NCBI RefSeq assembly: GCF_000420785.1
Contig: NZ_ATVP01000003.1
Location: 62,001-126,000 of the forward strand
Length of the DNA stretch: 64,000 nt
Origin: Streptococcus hyovaginalis DSM 12219
GTDB taxonomy: Bacteria; Bacillota; Bacilli; Lactobacillales; Streptococcaceae
Reading direction: 5' to 3'
Below are positions 51,457-62,232 of this stretch, piece by piece (position 1 is the stretch's first letter; each line of letters opens with the position of its first letter). A program made the position numbers and the translations under genes. The notes under the pieces are model-generated. The model ran no database searches and was not told the DNA's origin. It saw only the letters and a list, made by a program, of their open reading frames with translations.

Positions 51457-54400
51457 ATGATGCAATTATTTTATACTCCGATTTCAACTGATTTGACTGA
51501 ATTACTCACACAAAAAGCTAACCAATATATGACTGAGGGAAAGCGAGTCTTTTATATTGCCCCCAACTCGCTGTCTTTTGAAAAAGAACGGAAGGTTTTA
51601 GAGTACCTACCTCAAAAAGCGACTTTTCAGATGTTGGTCACGCGCTTTGGTCAAATCCCTAATTATTTTATCCTACCTAAAAAAGGGGAAGGTGAAGCCC
51701 TGGATGATTCGGGGCTTAGCATGCTCTTGTATCGTGTTCTACGACAATTACCTGATCAAAAGCTACCTGTCTTTGGGCGTGTTCAATATGATCCGGGGTT
51801 TGTTGAGCAACTTCTGGATCTATACAAAGAATTCGCTAAAAGCCAACTAAGCCTTGATGATCTTGATGTTTTGGTTGATAAAAATTCCCCATTAGACAAA
51901 GTCTCAGAGTTAAAACTGATTTTAGGGGATTTCTTAGGGGAGCTGGATAAGGAAGAGTTGGCATCAGACAGTAAGTTACAATTTTTCTTACGGTCTTTAT
52001 CAGGTGATGCCTTAGATGATCAACTCAAAGATGTGGTTTTTATCATTGATGGGTTCACGCGTTTTTCTGAAGAGGAAGAACGTCTCATCGAGCACTTACA
52101 CCCCAAAGCTGCCGATATCATCATTGGAACTTATGCTAGTGAGAAGGCCTATCAAGCACATATGCTGTCGGGAAACGTGTACGAAGCCTCTGTTTCTTTT
52201 TTAAGAGATTTAGCTGTACGATATGGTGTTAAACCTAGTCCCCTAGGTGGCGCAAAAGACACGCTATTTTCAAGGGTTTCTACGGCCTTTGAGCAGTCTT
52301 ACACCTTTTTGGCAGAAGACAAGCACCCGGCCTGGACAAAGGCAGAGAAAGAGGCTTTACAGATCTGGGAAGCATCCAATCAGAAAAATGAGATTGAAGC
52401 CGTTGCTAGGGACATTCGTCGCAAAATGAGAGAAGAAGGAGCTGATTACAAAGATTTTCTTCTGTTATTAGGTGACGAGTCCTCCTACCAACTGCCTTTG
52501 GCGCGTATCTTTGCACAATTTGACATTCCCTTTTACTGGGGACGCTCAGAAGCCATGGTTAATCACCCATTAGCGCATTTTTTGATGACTTTGGAACGTA
52601 TTGTGACCTACTATTTTCAGCGAGATGATGTTTTAAACTTGATCAAATCTGGTCTTTTTGGCAAATTTTCTCAGCGGGACGTGGATGTCTTTGAAGACTA
52701 TTGTCATTTTGCAGATATTTCAGGGAAACACTTTCAGAAGCCTTTCAAACACAACAGCCATCAGCGCCTTAGAGAGGCTAATGGTGAGACAATAGAAGTA
52801 GCTAAATATGATTTGGCGCGATTAAATCAGATACGAAAGCAGATCATTAGCCCACTTCTCAAACTAATGACAGACCAAGATGATTGTGATCTCTTTGGCG
52901 TACTAATGACTTTCTTTGGTGACATTGATTTGGTGTCCAATTTTAAACATTTGGTCAGAGATACTACTGTTCAAGAACTAGAGCAACACGAGCAAGTTTG
53001 GAAGAGCTTTGTCAGTTTATTAGAGCAGGCAAGGCGCATCTTTAACAAACATGAGATGTCTATACCAGAATTGATCACCCTCTTATCAGATGGCCTGAAA
53101 AGTAGTCACTACCGTACAATTCCAGCAACCGTAAATGTCGTCAAGGTGCGTTCCTATGATTTGATTGCTCCTCACTCCAGTCCCTATGTTTATGCGATTG
53201 GGTTGACACAGGCCCATTTTCCTAAAATTGTCCAAAACAATAGCCTTCTGTCCGATGCTGACCGTCATATCATTAATGAAAGAACAACGAGTACGGGGCG
53301 TTTAGAGATTGTAACAAGCGATAACCTTAAAAAGAACCATTTTGTTGCCATCTCTCTTCTCAATGCGGCTGAAAAAGGCTTGGTTCTGTCTTATCCTCAG
53401 TTGATCGGTGAGAGTCAAGATACTGTTTCTCCTTATTTGAAGCGTCTTGTTGAACAGTTGGGACTACCTCTGACAAAAAAACAAAGGTCTCTTCAAACGA
53501 TTGAGCCCGATGATCTCGGATCTTATAAGGAAGTGCTCGCTCGCTTGGTGGTGCTTAATCGTTCGCAATTGTTAGATCGCCTCTCACCTGAGGAGGTGAC
53601 TTACTGGAGTGTTCTCGGGCGCGTGATTAGCAAAGAGCTTGCTACTAACAGTATTAAGCGAACTGCCATTTCGAAAGAGGTGTCCTCTCGACCTTTGTCA
53701 CAGGATGTTTTAGAGGTCCTCTTTCCTCGTGAAAAGCCAGTCTCCTTGTCTGCATCTAGCTTGGCGCGTTTTTACAATAATCAGTACCTCTATTTTGTTG
53801 AGAAGGTCTTAGGGCTTCAACAACAAGAAAGTATCCATCCAGATGCGAGAAGTCATGGTAACTTTTTGCATAAGGTGTTCGAACGCGCTCTGGCTAACCA
53901 GGAAGTGGGCTCTTTTGATGATAAATTAGAAGCAGCGTTTAGTGAGACGCGGGAAGATCCTACTTTTAACGCCATTTATACGAAAGATCAAGGCAGCCTC
54001 TATTCGCGGGAACTTCTAGAAGGAATCGCTCGTGCAACAGGATCACTGTTTGGGCACAATGATCATATCCGTGTGAGCAGACAGGAAGCCCCTTTTCAAT
54101 TGTCCTTAGCGGGTTCTAGTCATCCCTTAAAGAATCGTGAGATCGTCGTCACAGGGATTATTGATCGTGTGGATCAACTTTATACAGGAGATCAGCCAGT
54201 TGCCTACGGCGTCATTGATTACAAATCGAGTCATCAGCGCTTTAGATTAGACGATTTTTACAATGGTTTGAGCCCACAATTGATGACCTATCTCCTCGCC
54301 TTACAAGAAGGTAAAGACCGACAAGGCAACACCTTGTTTCCTCGTTTGGATTATTTTGGAGCCATGTACTTGCAGATGCAAGAACCTTCGGTGACCTTAA

Positions 54401-54825
54401 AAGAACTTTCGGCATTTGGTAAACTTCCTCAAAAAATTAAGGAAGAGTTGCGTTATGATGGTTTATTTCGTGAAGAATTTTTAGACTTTCTTCCACAACA
54501 AGATTATAAGTACAGTCGGAACCGTCAAGCAGTGGTTTATGATGAAGCCGAATTAGCAACTCTAATCGCTTATGTCAAATGGCAGTACCAGCAAGCAGCA
54601 GAAGCCATTTTACGTGGGGAGTTTGCTATAAATCCTTACACAAGAGATGGCAAGACAGTATCAGGAGAGCAGCTGAATGCCCTAACGGGATTTGAAGCAG
54701 ATCTGCATTTAGGACAATCTCGACGGTTGGAGACACTGACCGCAAATCCTTCTCAAAAGCGGCAGCTAATAATGAACAAAATTCAAGAGACAGTGAATGA
54801 AAATGGAGGTGATTTCCGTGTTTAA
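51457..54825 (+). CDS. rexB: ATP-dependent exonuclease subunit B
   Basis: 1122-aa RexB (AddB-type), partner of RexA in the heterodimeric helicase-nuclease that processes double-strand ends for recombination, the Gram-positive counterpart of RecBCD. The helicase-like N-terminus has a degenerate nucleotide site (FYIAPNSLSFEKER). The C-terminal PD-(D/E)XK nuclease reads HGNFLHKVFE, GIIDRVD and GVIDYKSS. No cysteine is seen in the nuclease region, so the AddB iron-sulfur cluster seems absent, as in other streptococcal RexB. Tandem ATGs (51457, 51460) follow AGGAG. It overlaps rexA by eight bases. Confidence 0.94.
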   Translation: MMQLFYTPISTDLTELLTQKANQYMTEGKRVFYIAPNSLSFEKERKVLEYLPQKATFQMLVTRFGQIPNYFILPKKGEGEALDDSGLSMLLYRVLRQLPDQKLPVFGRVQYDPGFVEQLLDLYKEFAKSQLSLDDLDVLVDKNSPLDKVSELKLILGDFLGELDKEELASDSKLQFFLRSLSGDALDDQLKDVVFIIDGFTRFSEEEERLIEHLHPKAADIIIGTYASEKAYQAHMLSGNVYEASVSFLRDLAVRYGVKPSPLGGAKDTLFSRVSTAFEQSYTFLAEDKHPAWTKAEKEALQIWEASNQKNEIEAVARDIRRKMREEGADYKDFLLLLGDESSYQLPLARIFAQFDIPFYWGRSEAMVNHPLAHFLMTLERIVTYYFQRDDVLNLIKSGLFGKFSQRDVDVFEDYCHFADISGKHFQKPFKHNSHQRLREANGETIEVAKYDLARLNQIRKQIISPLLKLMTDQDDCDLFGVLMTFFGDIDLVSNFKHLVRDTTVQELEQHEQVWKSFVSLLEQARRIFNKHEMSIPELITLLSDGLKSSHYRTIPATVNVVKVRSYDLIAPHSSPYVYAIGLTQAHFPKIVQNNSLLSDADRHIINERTTSTGRLEIVTSDNLKKNHFVAISLLNAAEKGLVLSYPQLIGESQDTVSPYLKRLVEQLGLPLTKKQRSLQTIEPDDLGSYKEVLARLVVLNRSQLLDRLSPEEVTYWSVLGRVISKELATNSIKRTAISKEVSSRPLSQDVLEVLFPREKPVSLSASSLARFYNNQYLYFVEKVLGLQQQESIHPDARSHGNFLHKVFERALANQEVGSFDDKLEAAFSETREDPTFNAIYTKDQGSLYSRELLEGIARATGSLFGHNDHIRVSRQEAPFQLSLAGSSHPLKNREIVVTGIIDRVDQLYTGDQPVAYGVIDYKSSHQRFRLDDFYNGLSPQLMTYLLALQEGKDRQGNTLFPRLDYFGAMYLQMQEPSVTLKELSAFGKLPQKIKEELRYDGLFREEFLDFLPQQDYKYSRNRQAVVYDEAELATLIAYVKWQYQQAAEAILRGEFAINPYTRDGKTVSGEQLNALTGFEADLHLGQSRRLETLTANPSQKRQLIMNKIQETVNENGGDFRV

Positions 54826-57800
54826 GCCCTATTTAAAACCGGAAGATGTCTTGGCTCTGCAAGAAAAGGAGCAGGAGCTTCCTCAGGGTGTTCAGCGCAG
54901 AACACCTGAGCAAATTGAAGCCATCTATAGTCATGGTCAAAATATCTTAGTATCTGCTTCCGCTGGTTCTGGTAAGACCTTTGTTATGGTTGAGCGCATT
55001 GTTGACATGATAATGCGAGGGGTCAATGTGGATCAACTTTTCATCTCAACATTTACCGTTAAGGCGGCGACAGAGTTAAAAGAGCGGCTTGAAAACAAAC
55101 TGCAAAATGTTCTGGCTAGCACCGATGATCAGGCCCTACAAGCTCATTTAACCTTGCAATTGTCTCAAATTCAGACAGCAGATATTGGGACGATGGATGC
55201 TTTTACGCAAAAATTGGTGACGCGATATGGGTACTTACTAGGAATTTCACCACGGTTTTCAATCTTGCAAGATGAGACGGAGCAAGTGATGCTCAAGGAT
55301 AAGGTTTTTGACGATTTATTTGAAAGGTATCGGACAAGTTCTCATCATCAAACGGTCTTTAATGACTTGGTGAAAAACCTGACGGGACGCGCTAAATCAA
55401 ACCGTGCTTTTCGTGACGTGGTCTATCAGCTCTATGCCTTTTTGCAAGCCACAGATGATCCTCAAAAATGGTTAAGAGATGTCTTTATTAACCGCTCCGC
55501 TTATGAAGCTAGAAGTTACTATCCCAAGAATGCCTTGGAAACTGTTGCTGGCGACCTTGAGCAAGCACGACTCTATTATCAAACGGTATTGAGTCAGCTA
55601 AAAGTGGCTTTGGGACAAAGACAGATGGGATTGGCACACGAAAGTTTAACACAGATCGCTTTTAAGGCGACTGTACTTGGTGCTAAAAGTGACTATGTTG
55701 AAGCGATGACTCTGCTGGAGCGCTATAAAAATATTGCTGTGGATCCATCACAGGTTAGTGCTGATACGCTACTAGCAATAGAGGCTAATATAGAGGCTTT
55801 ACTCAATCGTCCGCCTAGTCTGACCAAAGCAGGAAAACTAGACAAGGTTTCAAATCAAGTACAGACCTTGGCTGGTCAAAAAGTTTCCTTATTGAAGTTG
55901 TTACACCAAGGGGAGATGGCAAAATTCGTTGACCTTTTTGATCAAATTGGTTTTGCAGCAACACATCTAAAAACCTATCAACTGGATCATTTTTTAAACC
56001 ACTACCGTTTTTCAGATTTGACAGAAGATGATATTATTCCCAGTGATATCACAGTCATTGAGCGCCAATTAGATGCCTTATTTGGTCAGATAGATACTTG
56101 CTTACAGGAGATGTTAGACGATGTGAGTCAGGTATCTCCTGAAGATTTTGAAACGCAATTTGTATCATTAGAGGAGGCCTTCCATCAGCATTTTGACCGT
56201 TTCTTTACGAAAAAAGAGTGGGAAAGCCAGTTTCCTAACATTCAAAGCTTTCAGCGACTTTATGCGATGATTAGCATTATCTATGATGAACAGCCTAAAG
56301 CTATTCCCTTATTAGAGGTGCTAGTGGCCTTTCTAGGGGATTTTAGTGAGCAATATTTTGCTTTGAAAGTTCAGGAAGCTAATCTTGAATTTTCAGACAT
56401 TGCACATGTGGCGATTAGGATTTTAGAAGAGCGTGACACTGTCCGACAAGCCTTTCAAGAACAGTATGTTGAAGTCATGGTTGACGAATATCAAGACAAT
56501 AGTCCTATTCAAGAACGTTTGATGGAGCTCTTAGCCAATGGGCATAATCGTTTTATGGTGGGTGATGTGAAGCAATCAATTTATCGCTTTAGGCAGGCTG
56601 ATCCCATGATCTTTTTGGATAAGTTTACCCTTTACCAATCGGATCCTCAAGCTGGGAAATTGATTGTTTTAAAAGAAAACTTTCGTAGCCATCAAGAGGT
56701 TGTAGCAAGTGTCAATATGGTGTTCAGTCATCTGATGGATCCAGATCTCGGTGAGATCCATTATGATGCCAGTCAAGAACTTGTAGCAGGAGATCCTAAA
56801 AAACAAGTAGCATCTCCTGAACACAAAACACGCTTTTTAATTTATGACTCTTCGCAGGACGCACAAGAGGATGTCACCAGTTCAGAAGACGCTCCTGAAA
56901 CGGAGCTTTCAGCAGGTCAGATCGATCTGGTTATTCACGAAATAATGGCTTTGAAAGCTGCGGATGCGGACTTTGATTTCTCTAGTGTAGTCTTATTGGT
57001 TCCCTCACGAACACGAAATACAAGTATTTTGAAGCGTTTTTCAGAAGCAGGTATTCCCTTGGTGGCTGATGATGGCGTGATGAATTATCTGAAATCAACA
57101 GAAGTTATGATTATGCTAGAAACCTTGCGCACGATTAATAATCCTTTGAATGATTATGCGCTGGTTTCGCTTCTAAAATCCCCTATGTTTGCCTTTGATG
57201 AAGATGATCTAGCTCGGATCGCTGTTCAAAACCAAAAGAATCGGATGAGTGATTTCTACCAGAAAGCCTTGCAGGCTCACCAAAAAACTGGCGACCACCC
57301 TGAACTTATTTCAGCGGGGCTTTTTCAAAAATTAGACCAGTTTTTAAATTGCCTCAATTCTTGGCGCGACTACGCTAGAACACACTTGATCCATGAGTTG
57401 ATTTGGAAAATATACAATGAGCGCTTCTATCTAGATTATGTTGGCGCCTTGCCTAATGGTTTGCAGAGGCAAGCGAATCTTTACAGCTTGGCACTGCGCG
57501 CTCATCATTATGAACAAAATGGTTATCGTGGTCTGACGCGATTCATTGCCAAGATTGATCATATTTTAGAACACGACCATGATTTGGCTGATGTCGTGGT
57601 AGCCCTCCCTAAAAATGCTGTGCGCTTGATGACCATTCACAAGAGTAAGGGCTTGGAATTTGATTATGTTTTTGTTCTCAACTTAGACCAAAAATTTAAT
57701 CTCAAAGAGATCTCTCATGCCAAGGCAATTGCTCATCCCAAGCAGGGAGTAGGTATACTTTACCAAGCTGATTTTACTAATGATGAGCGTTTGACTCAGT

Positions 57801-58885
57801 TCTCTGGACTTCCTCTCAAGGTGAGTATCGAAACATTGCCTTTTCAAACGAACAGAGATCTGATCTTGAGGGCTAGTCTTTCAGAGGAAATGAGGCTCTT
57901 ATATGTTGCTATGACTCGGGCAGTTAAGCAATTGTACTTGGTAGGGACTGCTCAAAAAACAGATCACATTAGTTCTAGTGATTACCAAGAGCCTGTATTA
58001 CCTCTAGGGTTACGCGAGAAGGGACGTTCTTTCCAAGACTGGCTTCTAAGCTTATACAAAGCCTATCCTCAAGCTTTTTCACAAGTTATTGACGTTGTTT
58101 ATGACACGGTGGCAGCTCCACAGATGTCAGAGGAAACGACTCTTGATTTAGAAGACTTACGGTCTAATCGGCAATCTGAAGACATTGTCAAGGCTCTCGA
58201 CAATCTGAAACAAGTTCAAGCTTATAACGATTTACATGCTGCGGGTATAGAATTGCCTAGCTTAAGAACGCCTAGTCAGCTTAAGAAAGCCAAGTTGTTC
58301 GACCAGGAAAGTGTTGAACTGGCTGCTGTGAGTTCGGCTTCGACAGAAAAGGTCTTACCGGATTTTCAACTGCCAGATTTTGCAGCTGATAGGCCACTAA
58401 GTTCTGTGGAACTAGGATCTGCCCTACATCATCTCATGCAACGCTTAGACTTGACCCAAAGAGTAACGGCTAATCGGATCTTACAGGAGCTACATCAGAT
58501 GACGGATAGGCGTGACATTTTAGACAAAATGCCAGTCCGCAAAATTGAGGCATTCTTTGAAACCTACTTGGGACAAGAGTTTCTGGCTCATCGCGAGCAA
58601 CTTCATCGTGAAGCTCCTTTTGCGATGTTAACAGATGATGTGGCTAGTGGTGAATCTTTTGTGATTCGTGGGATTATAGATGGTTACCTCCTCTTGGGAG
58701 ATAGCGCTATTTTATTTGATTATAAAACAGATAAGTATCAGGACAAAGAGGTCATCGTTGATCGCTACCGCGACCAAATGGCACTGTATGAACAAGCCCT
58801 AAAACAAGCTTATTCTATTAAAACCATTGAAACCTACCTCATTTTGTTTGGAGGTGAGCGTTTGGAGGTCGTCTTGGTTGACTGA
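54818..58885 (+). CDS. rexA: ATP-dependent exonuclease/helicase subunit A
   Basis: 1355-aa RexA (AddA-type) UvrD-like superfamily 1 helicase plus nuclease. Walker A is SASAGSGKT, motif Ia TFTVKAATEL, Walker B VMVDEYQDNSP, motif III GDVKQSIYRFR, motif V IHKSKGLEFDYV, motif VI LLYVAMTRA; the C-terminal nuclease has GSALHHLMQ, RGIIDGYL and FDYKTDKY. I set the start at GTG 54818: GGAGGTGA lies five bases upstream and the family sequence begins at FKPYLKPED. Upstream ATGs at 54797 and 54803 overlap that binding site. Translational coupling with rexB is clear. Confidence 0.94.
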   Translation: MFKPYLKPEDVLALQEKEQELPQGVQRRTPEQIEAIYSHGQNILVSASAGSGKTFVMVERIVDMIMRGVNVDQLFISTFTVKAATELKERLENKLQNVLASTDDQALQAHLTLQLSQIQTADIGTMDAFTQKLVTRYGYLLGISPRFSILQDETEQVMLKDKVFDDLFERYRTSSHHQTVFNDLVKNLTGRAKSNRAFRDVVYQLYAFLQATDDPQKWLRDVFINRSAYEARSYYPKNALETVAGDLEQARLYYQTVLSQLKVALGQRQMGLAHESLTQIAFKATVLGAKSDYVEAMTLLERYKNIAVDPSQVSADTLLAIEANIEALLNRPPSLTKAGKLDKVSNQVQTLAGQKVSLLKLLHQGEMAKFVDLFDQIGFAATHLKTYQLDHFLNHYRFSDLTEDDIIPSDITVIERQLDALFGQIDTCLQEMLDDVSQVSPEDFETQFVSLEEAFHQHFDRFFTKKEWESQFPNIQSFQRLYAMISIIYDEQPKAIPLLEVLVAFLGDFSEQYFALKVQEANLEFSDIAHVAIRILEERDTVRQAFQEQYVEVMVDEYQDNSPIQERLMELLANGHNRFMVGDVKQSIYRFRQADPMIFLDKFTLYQSDPQAGKLIVLKENFRSHQEVVASVNMVFSHLMDPDLGEIHYDASQELVAGDPKKQVASPEHKTRFLIYDSSQDAQEDVTSSEDAPETELSAGQIDLVIHEIMALKAADADFDFSSVVLLVPSRTRNTSILKRFSEAGIPLVADDGVMNYLKSTEVMIMLETLRTINNPLNDYALVSLLKSPMFAFDEDDLARIAVQNQKNRMSDFYQKALQAHQKTGDHPELISAGLFQKLDQFLNCLNSWRDYARTHLIHELIWKIYNERFYLDYVGALPNGLQRQANLYSLALRAHHYEQNGYRGLTRFIAKIDHILEHDHDLADVVVALPKNAVRLMTIHKSKGLEFDYVFVLNLDQKFNLKEISHAKAIAHPKQGVGILYQADFTNDERLTQFSGLPLKVSIETLPFQTNRDLILRASLSEEMRLLYVAMTRAVKQLYLVGTAQKTDHISSSDYQEPVLPLGLREKGRSFQDWLLSLYKAYPQAFSQVIDVVYDTVAAPQMSEETTLDLEDLRSNRQSEDIVKALDNLKQVQAYNDLHAAGIELPSLRTPSQLKKAKLFDQESVELAAVSSASTEKVLPDFQLPDFAADRPLSSVELGSALHHLMQRLDLTQRVTANRILQELHQMTDRRDILDKMPVRKIEAFFETYLGQEFLAHREQLHREAPFAMLTDDVASGESFVIRGIIDGYLLLGDSAILFDYKTDKYQDKEVIVDRYRDQMALYEQALKQAYSIKTIETYLILFGGERLEVVLVD

Positions 58886-58928
58886 TCTTAGAATATTATG
58901 TTGTTGGTGATGACCAAGGCTATTAGTT

Positions 58929-58955
58929 TTGACAGGGCAAAACTTTTGATACAAT
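58929..58955 (+). promoter_or_regulatory. Promoter of rapZ-yvcK-whiA
   Basis: Consensus TTGACA (58929-58934) and TACAAT (58950-58955), spacer only 15 bp, 27 bp before rapZ. Confidence 0.6.
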
Positions 58956-58981
58956 AAAAGAGACTTAATGGGAGGGAAATT

Positions 58982-59872
58982 ATGACAGAAGCTAACATGG
59001 ATCTGGTTATCGTAACAGGTATGAGTGGCGCTGGTAAAACAGTAGCTATTCAATCCTTTGAAGATCTTGGTTATTTCACTATGGATAACCTGCCACCAAC
59101 CTTATTACCCAAATTTATTGAATTGATTGAACAGACAAGTGATTACAATCGTGTGGCTGTTGTGATCGATATGAGAAGCCGATTATTCTTTGATCAAATC
59201 ACAAGAATATTGGATAAATTAGAAGACTATAAAACGATTGATTTTAAAGTTCTTTTCTTAGATGCCACAGATGGTGAATTAGTTTCGCGCTATAAAGAGA
59301 CGCGCCGTAGCCATCCGCTAGCTGCAGATGGCCGTGTGTTAGACGGGATTACCTTGGAGCGTGAATTGTTGGCACCTTTGAAAAACTTTAGTCAAAATGT
59401 GGTTGACACCACGGAGCTAACGCCTCGTCAGTTGCGCAAGGAAATTGCTACTCAATTTGCTAATAACACCGATAAGCCTGGTTTTAGAATTGAAATCATT
59501 AGTTTTGGCTTCAAATATGGCCTACCTTTGGATGCGGACTTGGTTTTTGATGTTCGTTTTTTACCCAATCCTTACTATCAGGTAGAGCTTAGGGAACAGA
59601 CTGGGCTAGATCAGCCTGTTTACGACTATGTCATGTCTAAACAAGAATCTGAAGCTTTTTATCAAAGTTTATTGGCTTTGTTAGAGCCATCATTACCAGG
59701 CTATCAACGAGAAGGAAAATCTGTTTTGACGATTGCTATCGGATGCACAGGAGGTCAACACCGTAGTGTTGCCTTTGCCCATCGTCTTTCAGAAGATTTA
59801 TCAACACAGTGGTCGGTTAATGAAAGTCACCGCGATAAGGACCGCCGTAAGGAAACGGTGAATCGCTCATGA
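58982..59872 (+). CDS. rapZ: RapZ-like P-loop nucleotide-binding protein
   Basis: 296-aa RapZ/YvcJ protein: N-terminal Walker A GMSGAGKT, Walker B-like [18 protein letters not shown], and the C-terminal domain with [17 protein letters not shown] and [12 protein letters not shown]. In enterobacteria RapZ controls small RNAs for glucosamine-6-phosphate synthase; in Firmicutes its role is less clear, and the conserved link to yvcK and whiA suggests envelope metabolism. ATG 58982 follows GGGAGGG. It overlaps yvcK by four bases (ATGA). Confidence 0.94.
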   Translation: MTEANMDLVIVTGMSGAGKTVAIQSFEDLGYFTMDNLPPTLLPKFIELIEQTSDYNRVAVVIDMRSRLFFDQITRILDKLEDYKTIDFKVLFLDATDGELVSRYKETRRSHPLAADGRVLDGITLERELLAPLKNFSQNVVDTTELTPRQLRKEIATQFANNTDKPGFRIEIISFGFKYGLPLDADLVFDVRFLPNPYYQVELREQTGLDQPVYDYVMSKQESEAFYQSLLALLEPSLPGYQREGKSVLTIAIGCTGGQHRSVAFAHRLSEDLSTQWSVNESHRDKDRRKETVNRS

Positions 59873-60846
59873 AAAATCCTAAAATAACTGTCATCGGTGG
59901 TGGTACAGGTATTCCTGTTATCCTGAAATCTTTAAGGCATCAACCAGTTGACATTACGGCAGTCGTCACTGTCGCGGATGATGGTGGCTCCTCTGGGGAG
60001 CTACGCTCTGCCATGCAATTGACACCGCCTGGTGATCTTCGTAACGTCTTGGTTGCCATGAGTGACATGCCGAAGTTTTACGAAGAGCTCTTCCAGTACC
60101 GCTTTAACGATAACGATGGTCCTCTAGCGGGTCATCCCCTAGGGAATTTGATCATTGCGGGTGTCTCGGAAATGGAAGGTTCAACCTATAATGCCATGCA
60201 GGCTCTGACCAAATTTTTCCATACAACCGGCAAGATTTACCCCTCTAGTAACAGTCCTCTAACCCTACACGCTGTTTTTGAAGACGGCCATGAGGTTGTC
60301 GGAGAAAGTCATATCGCAGAGTATAAAGGCATGATTGATCATGTCTATGTGACGAATACTTACAATGATGAGATCCCTAAAGCGAGTCCAAAGGTAGTCG
60401 AAGCGATTATGGAAAGTGATATGATTGTCCTAGGTCCGGGCTCCTTATTCACGTCGATTCTTCCTAATCTAGTTATTCCAGAGATTCGTCAAGCTTTAGT
60501 TGAAACCAAAGCAGAGGTTGCTTATATTTGTAATATCATGACACAACATGGTGAGACAGAATATTTTACAGACGCAGACCATCTGGCCGTCCTTAACCGT
60601 CACCTAGGGGTTGAAACGATTGATACCGTCCTGGTGAATATTGAACCCGTTCCGCATGAATATATGGAGAGCAATCAATTTGACGAATATTTGGTCCAGG
60701 TAGAGCATGATTTTAAAGGCCTGCGTGCCAATGCCCAACGAGTGATTTCATCGAATTTTTTACGCTTAGAAAACGGCGGAGCCTTTCATCAGGGTGAGCT
60801 CGTGGTGGAAGAATTAATGGACTTAGTGAGGACAAAGTATCTATGA
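59869..60846 (+). CDS. yvcK: YvcK/GlmR-family UDP-sugar-binding protein
   Basis: 325-aa member of the CofD-like YvcK/GlmR family. The N-terminal [16 protein letters not shown] and [14 protein letters not shown] motifs form the nucleotide-sugar site, and [15 protein letters not shown] is the second. GlmR proteins bind UDP-GlcNAc and stimulate GlmS or affect wall-precursor supply. It overlaps rapZ and whiA at both ends by ATGA, giving tight coupling of the three. Confidence 0.94.
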   Translation: MKNPKITVIGGGTGIPVILKSLRHQPVDITAVVTVADDGGSSGELRSAMQLTPPGDLRNVLVAMSDMPKFYEELFQYRFNDNDGPLAGHPLGNLIIAGVSEMEGSTYNAMQALTKFFHTTGKIYPSSNSPLTLHAVFEDGHEVVGESHIAEYKGMIDHVYVTNTYNDEIPKASPKVVEAIMESDMIVLGPGSLFTSILPNLVIPEIRQALVETKAEVAYICNIMTQHGETEYFTDADHLAVLNRHLGVETIDTVLVNIEPVPHEYMESNQFDEYLVQVEHDFKGLRANAQRVISSNFLRLENGGAFHQGELVVEELMDLVRTKYL

Positions 60847-61754
60847 GTTTTACAACTAAAGTCAAAGAGGAAGTCCTATCAGTTGCTCCAAATAGCAAGG
60901 AAGAACTTTCTGCCATTATCAAAATGTCAGGGAGTCTAGGTCTAACAAGTCAAGGTTTAACCTTGTCAATTACTAGTGAAAATGCTAAAATGGCGCGCCA
61001 TATCTATGCCTTGTGTGAGAACTATTATGACCTTGATCCTGAGATTAAATACCATCAGAAGACCAATCTACGTAAAAACCGCGTCTATACCGTTTTTGTT
61101 GCTGATCGGGTCAATGATATCTTATCGGATTTACATCTTGCGGATTCCTTTTTTGGATTTGAGACTGGTATTGATCCCAAAATTATGGAAAACGATGATT
61201 TTGGTCGCTCCTACCTTAGAGGTGCTTTCTTAGCTAGTGGTACCATTAGAGACCCAGAATCGGGTCGTTATCAATTGGAGATTTTTTCGGTTTATCAAGA
61301 TCATGCTGAGGACCTGATGGCCTTGATGCGAAAGTTTTTATTGGACCCCAAGCTGATCGAGCATAAAAATGGGGTAGTCACCTATCTGCAGAAGGCTGAA
61401 GATATCATGGATTTCCTCTTAGTGATTGGTGCTGACTCGGCAAAAGCGATCTACGAGGAAGTTAAAATTTACCGTGAAACGCGAAATGACCTTAATCGTG
61501 CCAATAATGCTGAAACAGCTAATATTGCACGAACCATCACTGCCAGTATGAAGACCATCAATAACATCAGTAAGATCATTGATCAGGTTGGCTTGGAGGC
61601 TTTACCAGTAGAATTGCAGCAAATTGCGCAAATTCGCATTGCTCATCCTGACTTTTCCATCCAGCAAATTGCAGATAGCCTTGATTTTCCCTTGACAAAA
61701 AGTGGCGTTAATCACCGCTTACGCAAAATCAATAAATTTGCTGATGATCTTTAA
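60843..61754 (+). CDS. whiA: WhiA-family DNA-binding protein
   Basis: 303-aa WhiA: two degenerate LAGLIDADG homing-endonuclease-like domains (about residues 20-205, with [16 protein letters not shown]) and a C-terminal helix-turn-helix ([29 protein letters not shown]). It lacks nuclease activity in studied species and affects division and chromosome segregation. Third gene of the rapZ-yvcK-whiA operon. Confidence 0.95.
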   Translation: MSFTTKVKEEVLSVAPNSKEELSAIIKMSGSLGLTSQGLTLSITSENAKMARHIYALCENYYDLDPEIKYHQKTNLRKNRVYTVFVADRVNDILSDLHLADSFFGFETGIDPKIMENDDFGRSYLRGAFLASGTIRDPESGRYQLEIFSVYQDHAEDLMALMRKFLLDPKLIEHKNGVVTYLQKAEDIMDFLLVIGADSAKAIYEEVKIYRETRNDLNRANNAETANIARTITASMKTINNISKIIDQVGLEALPVELQQIAQIRIAHPDFSIQQIADSLDFPLTKSGVNHRLRKINKFADDL

Positions 61755-62160
61755 AAGATTTCACCCCTGTTGAGTTTTTTGGGATTACAGATATTGGAAA
61801 GTGGAGAGGTTTTACTAAGGAAAAGGTAGCCGTAGCTTTTAACGTTTCAATGCCTTTAGCAATCTTTTCATCGTCCTAGCAATAGTTGGAATGAAAGATA
61901 TAGAAAAGGGTAATACTTGCTTTACAACTTGGGTAACCTTTTCAAAAGAAGTACTGTCACTACTGTGACCTGATAACAAGAACAAGGTCAAAAAATAGGT
62001 ATAACACAGTTATCTCTCGGCATATCCGGGAGATTTTTTGATGGAACAATCTTTTTTAAAGAATGGTTTATTAGTCATGACAGTGGTTGACCTTGTGGCA
62101 AGTCTTGAGAATAGCGTCCAAGAGTGTGTAGGGTATTTTTTGAGAAAAAATAAGGTTTAG
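61755..62160. other. Gene-free interval before adcA
   Basis: About 400 bp with no credible coding frame. Only the terminator at 62012-62039 stands out; the remainder is A+T-rich with no repeat I can recognise. Confidence 0.6.
62012..62039 (+). terminator. Terminator upstream of adcA
   Basis: ATCTCTCGG pairs with CCGGGAGAT (one wobble) around a 5-nt loop, then T6. It lies about 260 bp after whiA and shields the adcA promoter. Confidence 0.82.
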
Positions 62161-62162
62161 GG

Positions 62163-62217
62163 TTGACTTTTTAATTGAGCGTGGTATACTTAACCGGTAA
62201 AACATTTACTGGTTAAG
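62163..62217 (+). promoter_or_regulatory. adcA promoter with paired AdcR boxes
   Basis: TTGACT (62163-62168) and TATACT (62185-62190), 16 bp apart with an extended TGG. Overlapping the -10 is TTAACCGGTAAA (62190-62201), and three bases on is its inverted near-copy TTTACTGGTTAA (62205-62216). Both match the zinc-responsive AdcR box, so zinc-AdcR would block initiation. Confidence 0.88.
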
Positions 62218-62232
62218 TAAAAGGAGGAAGAC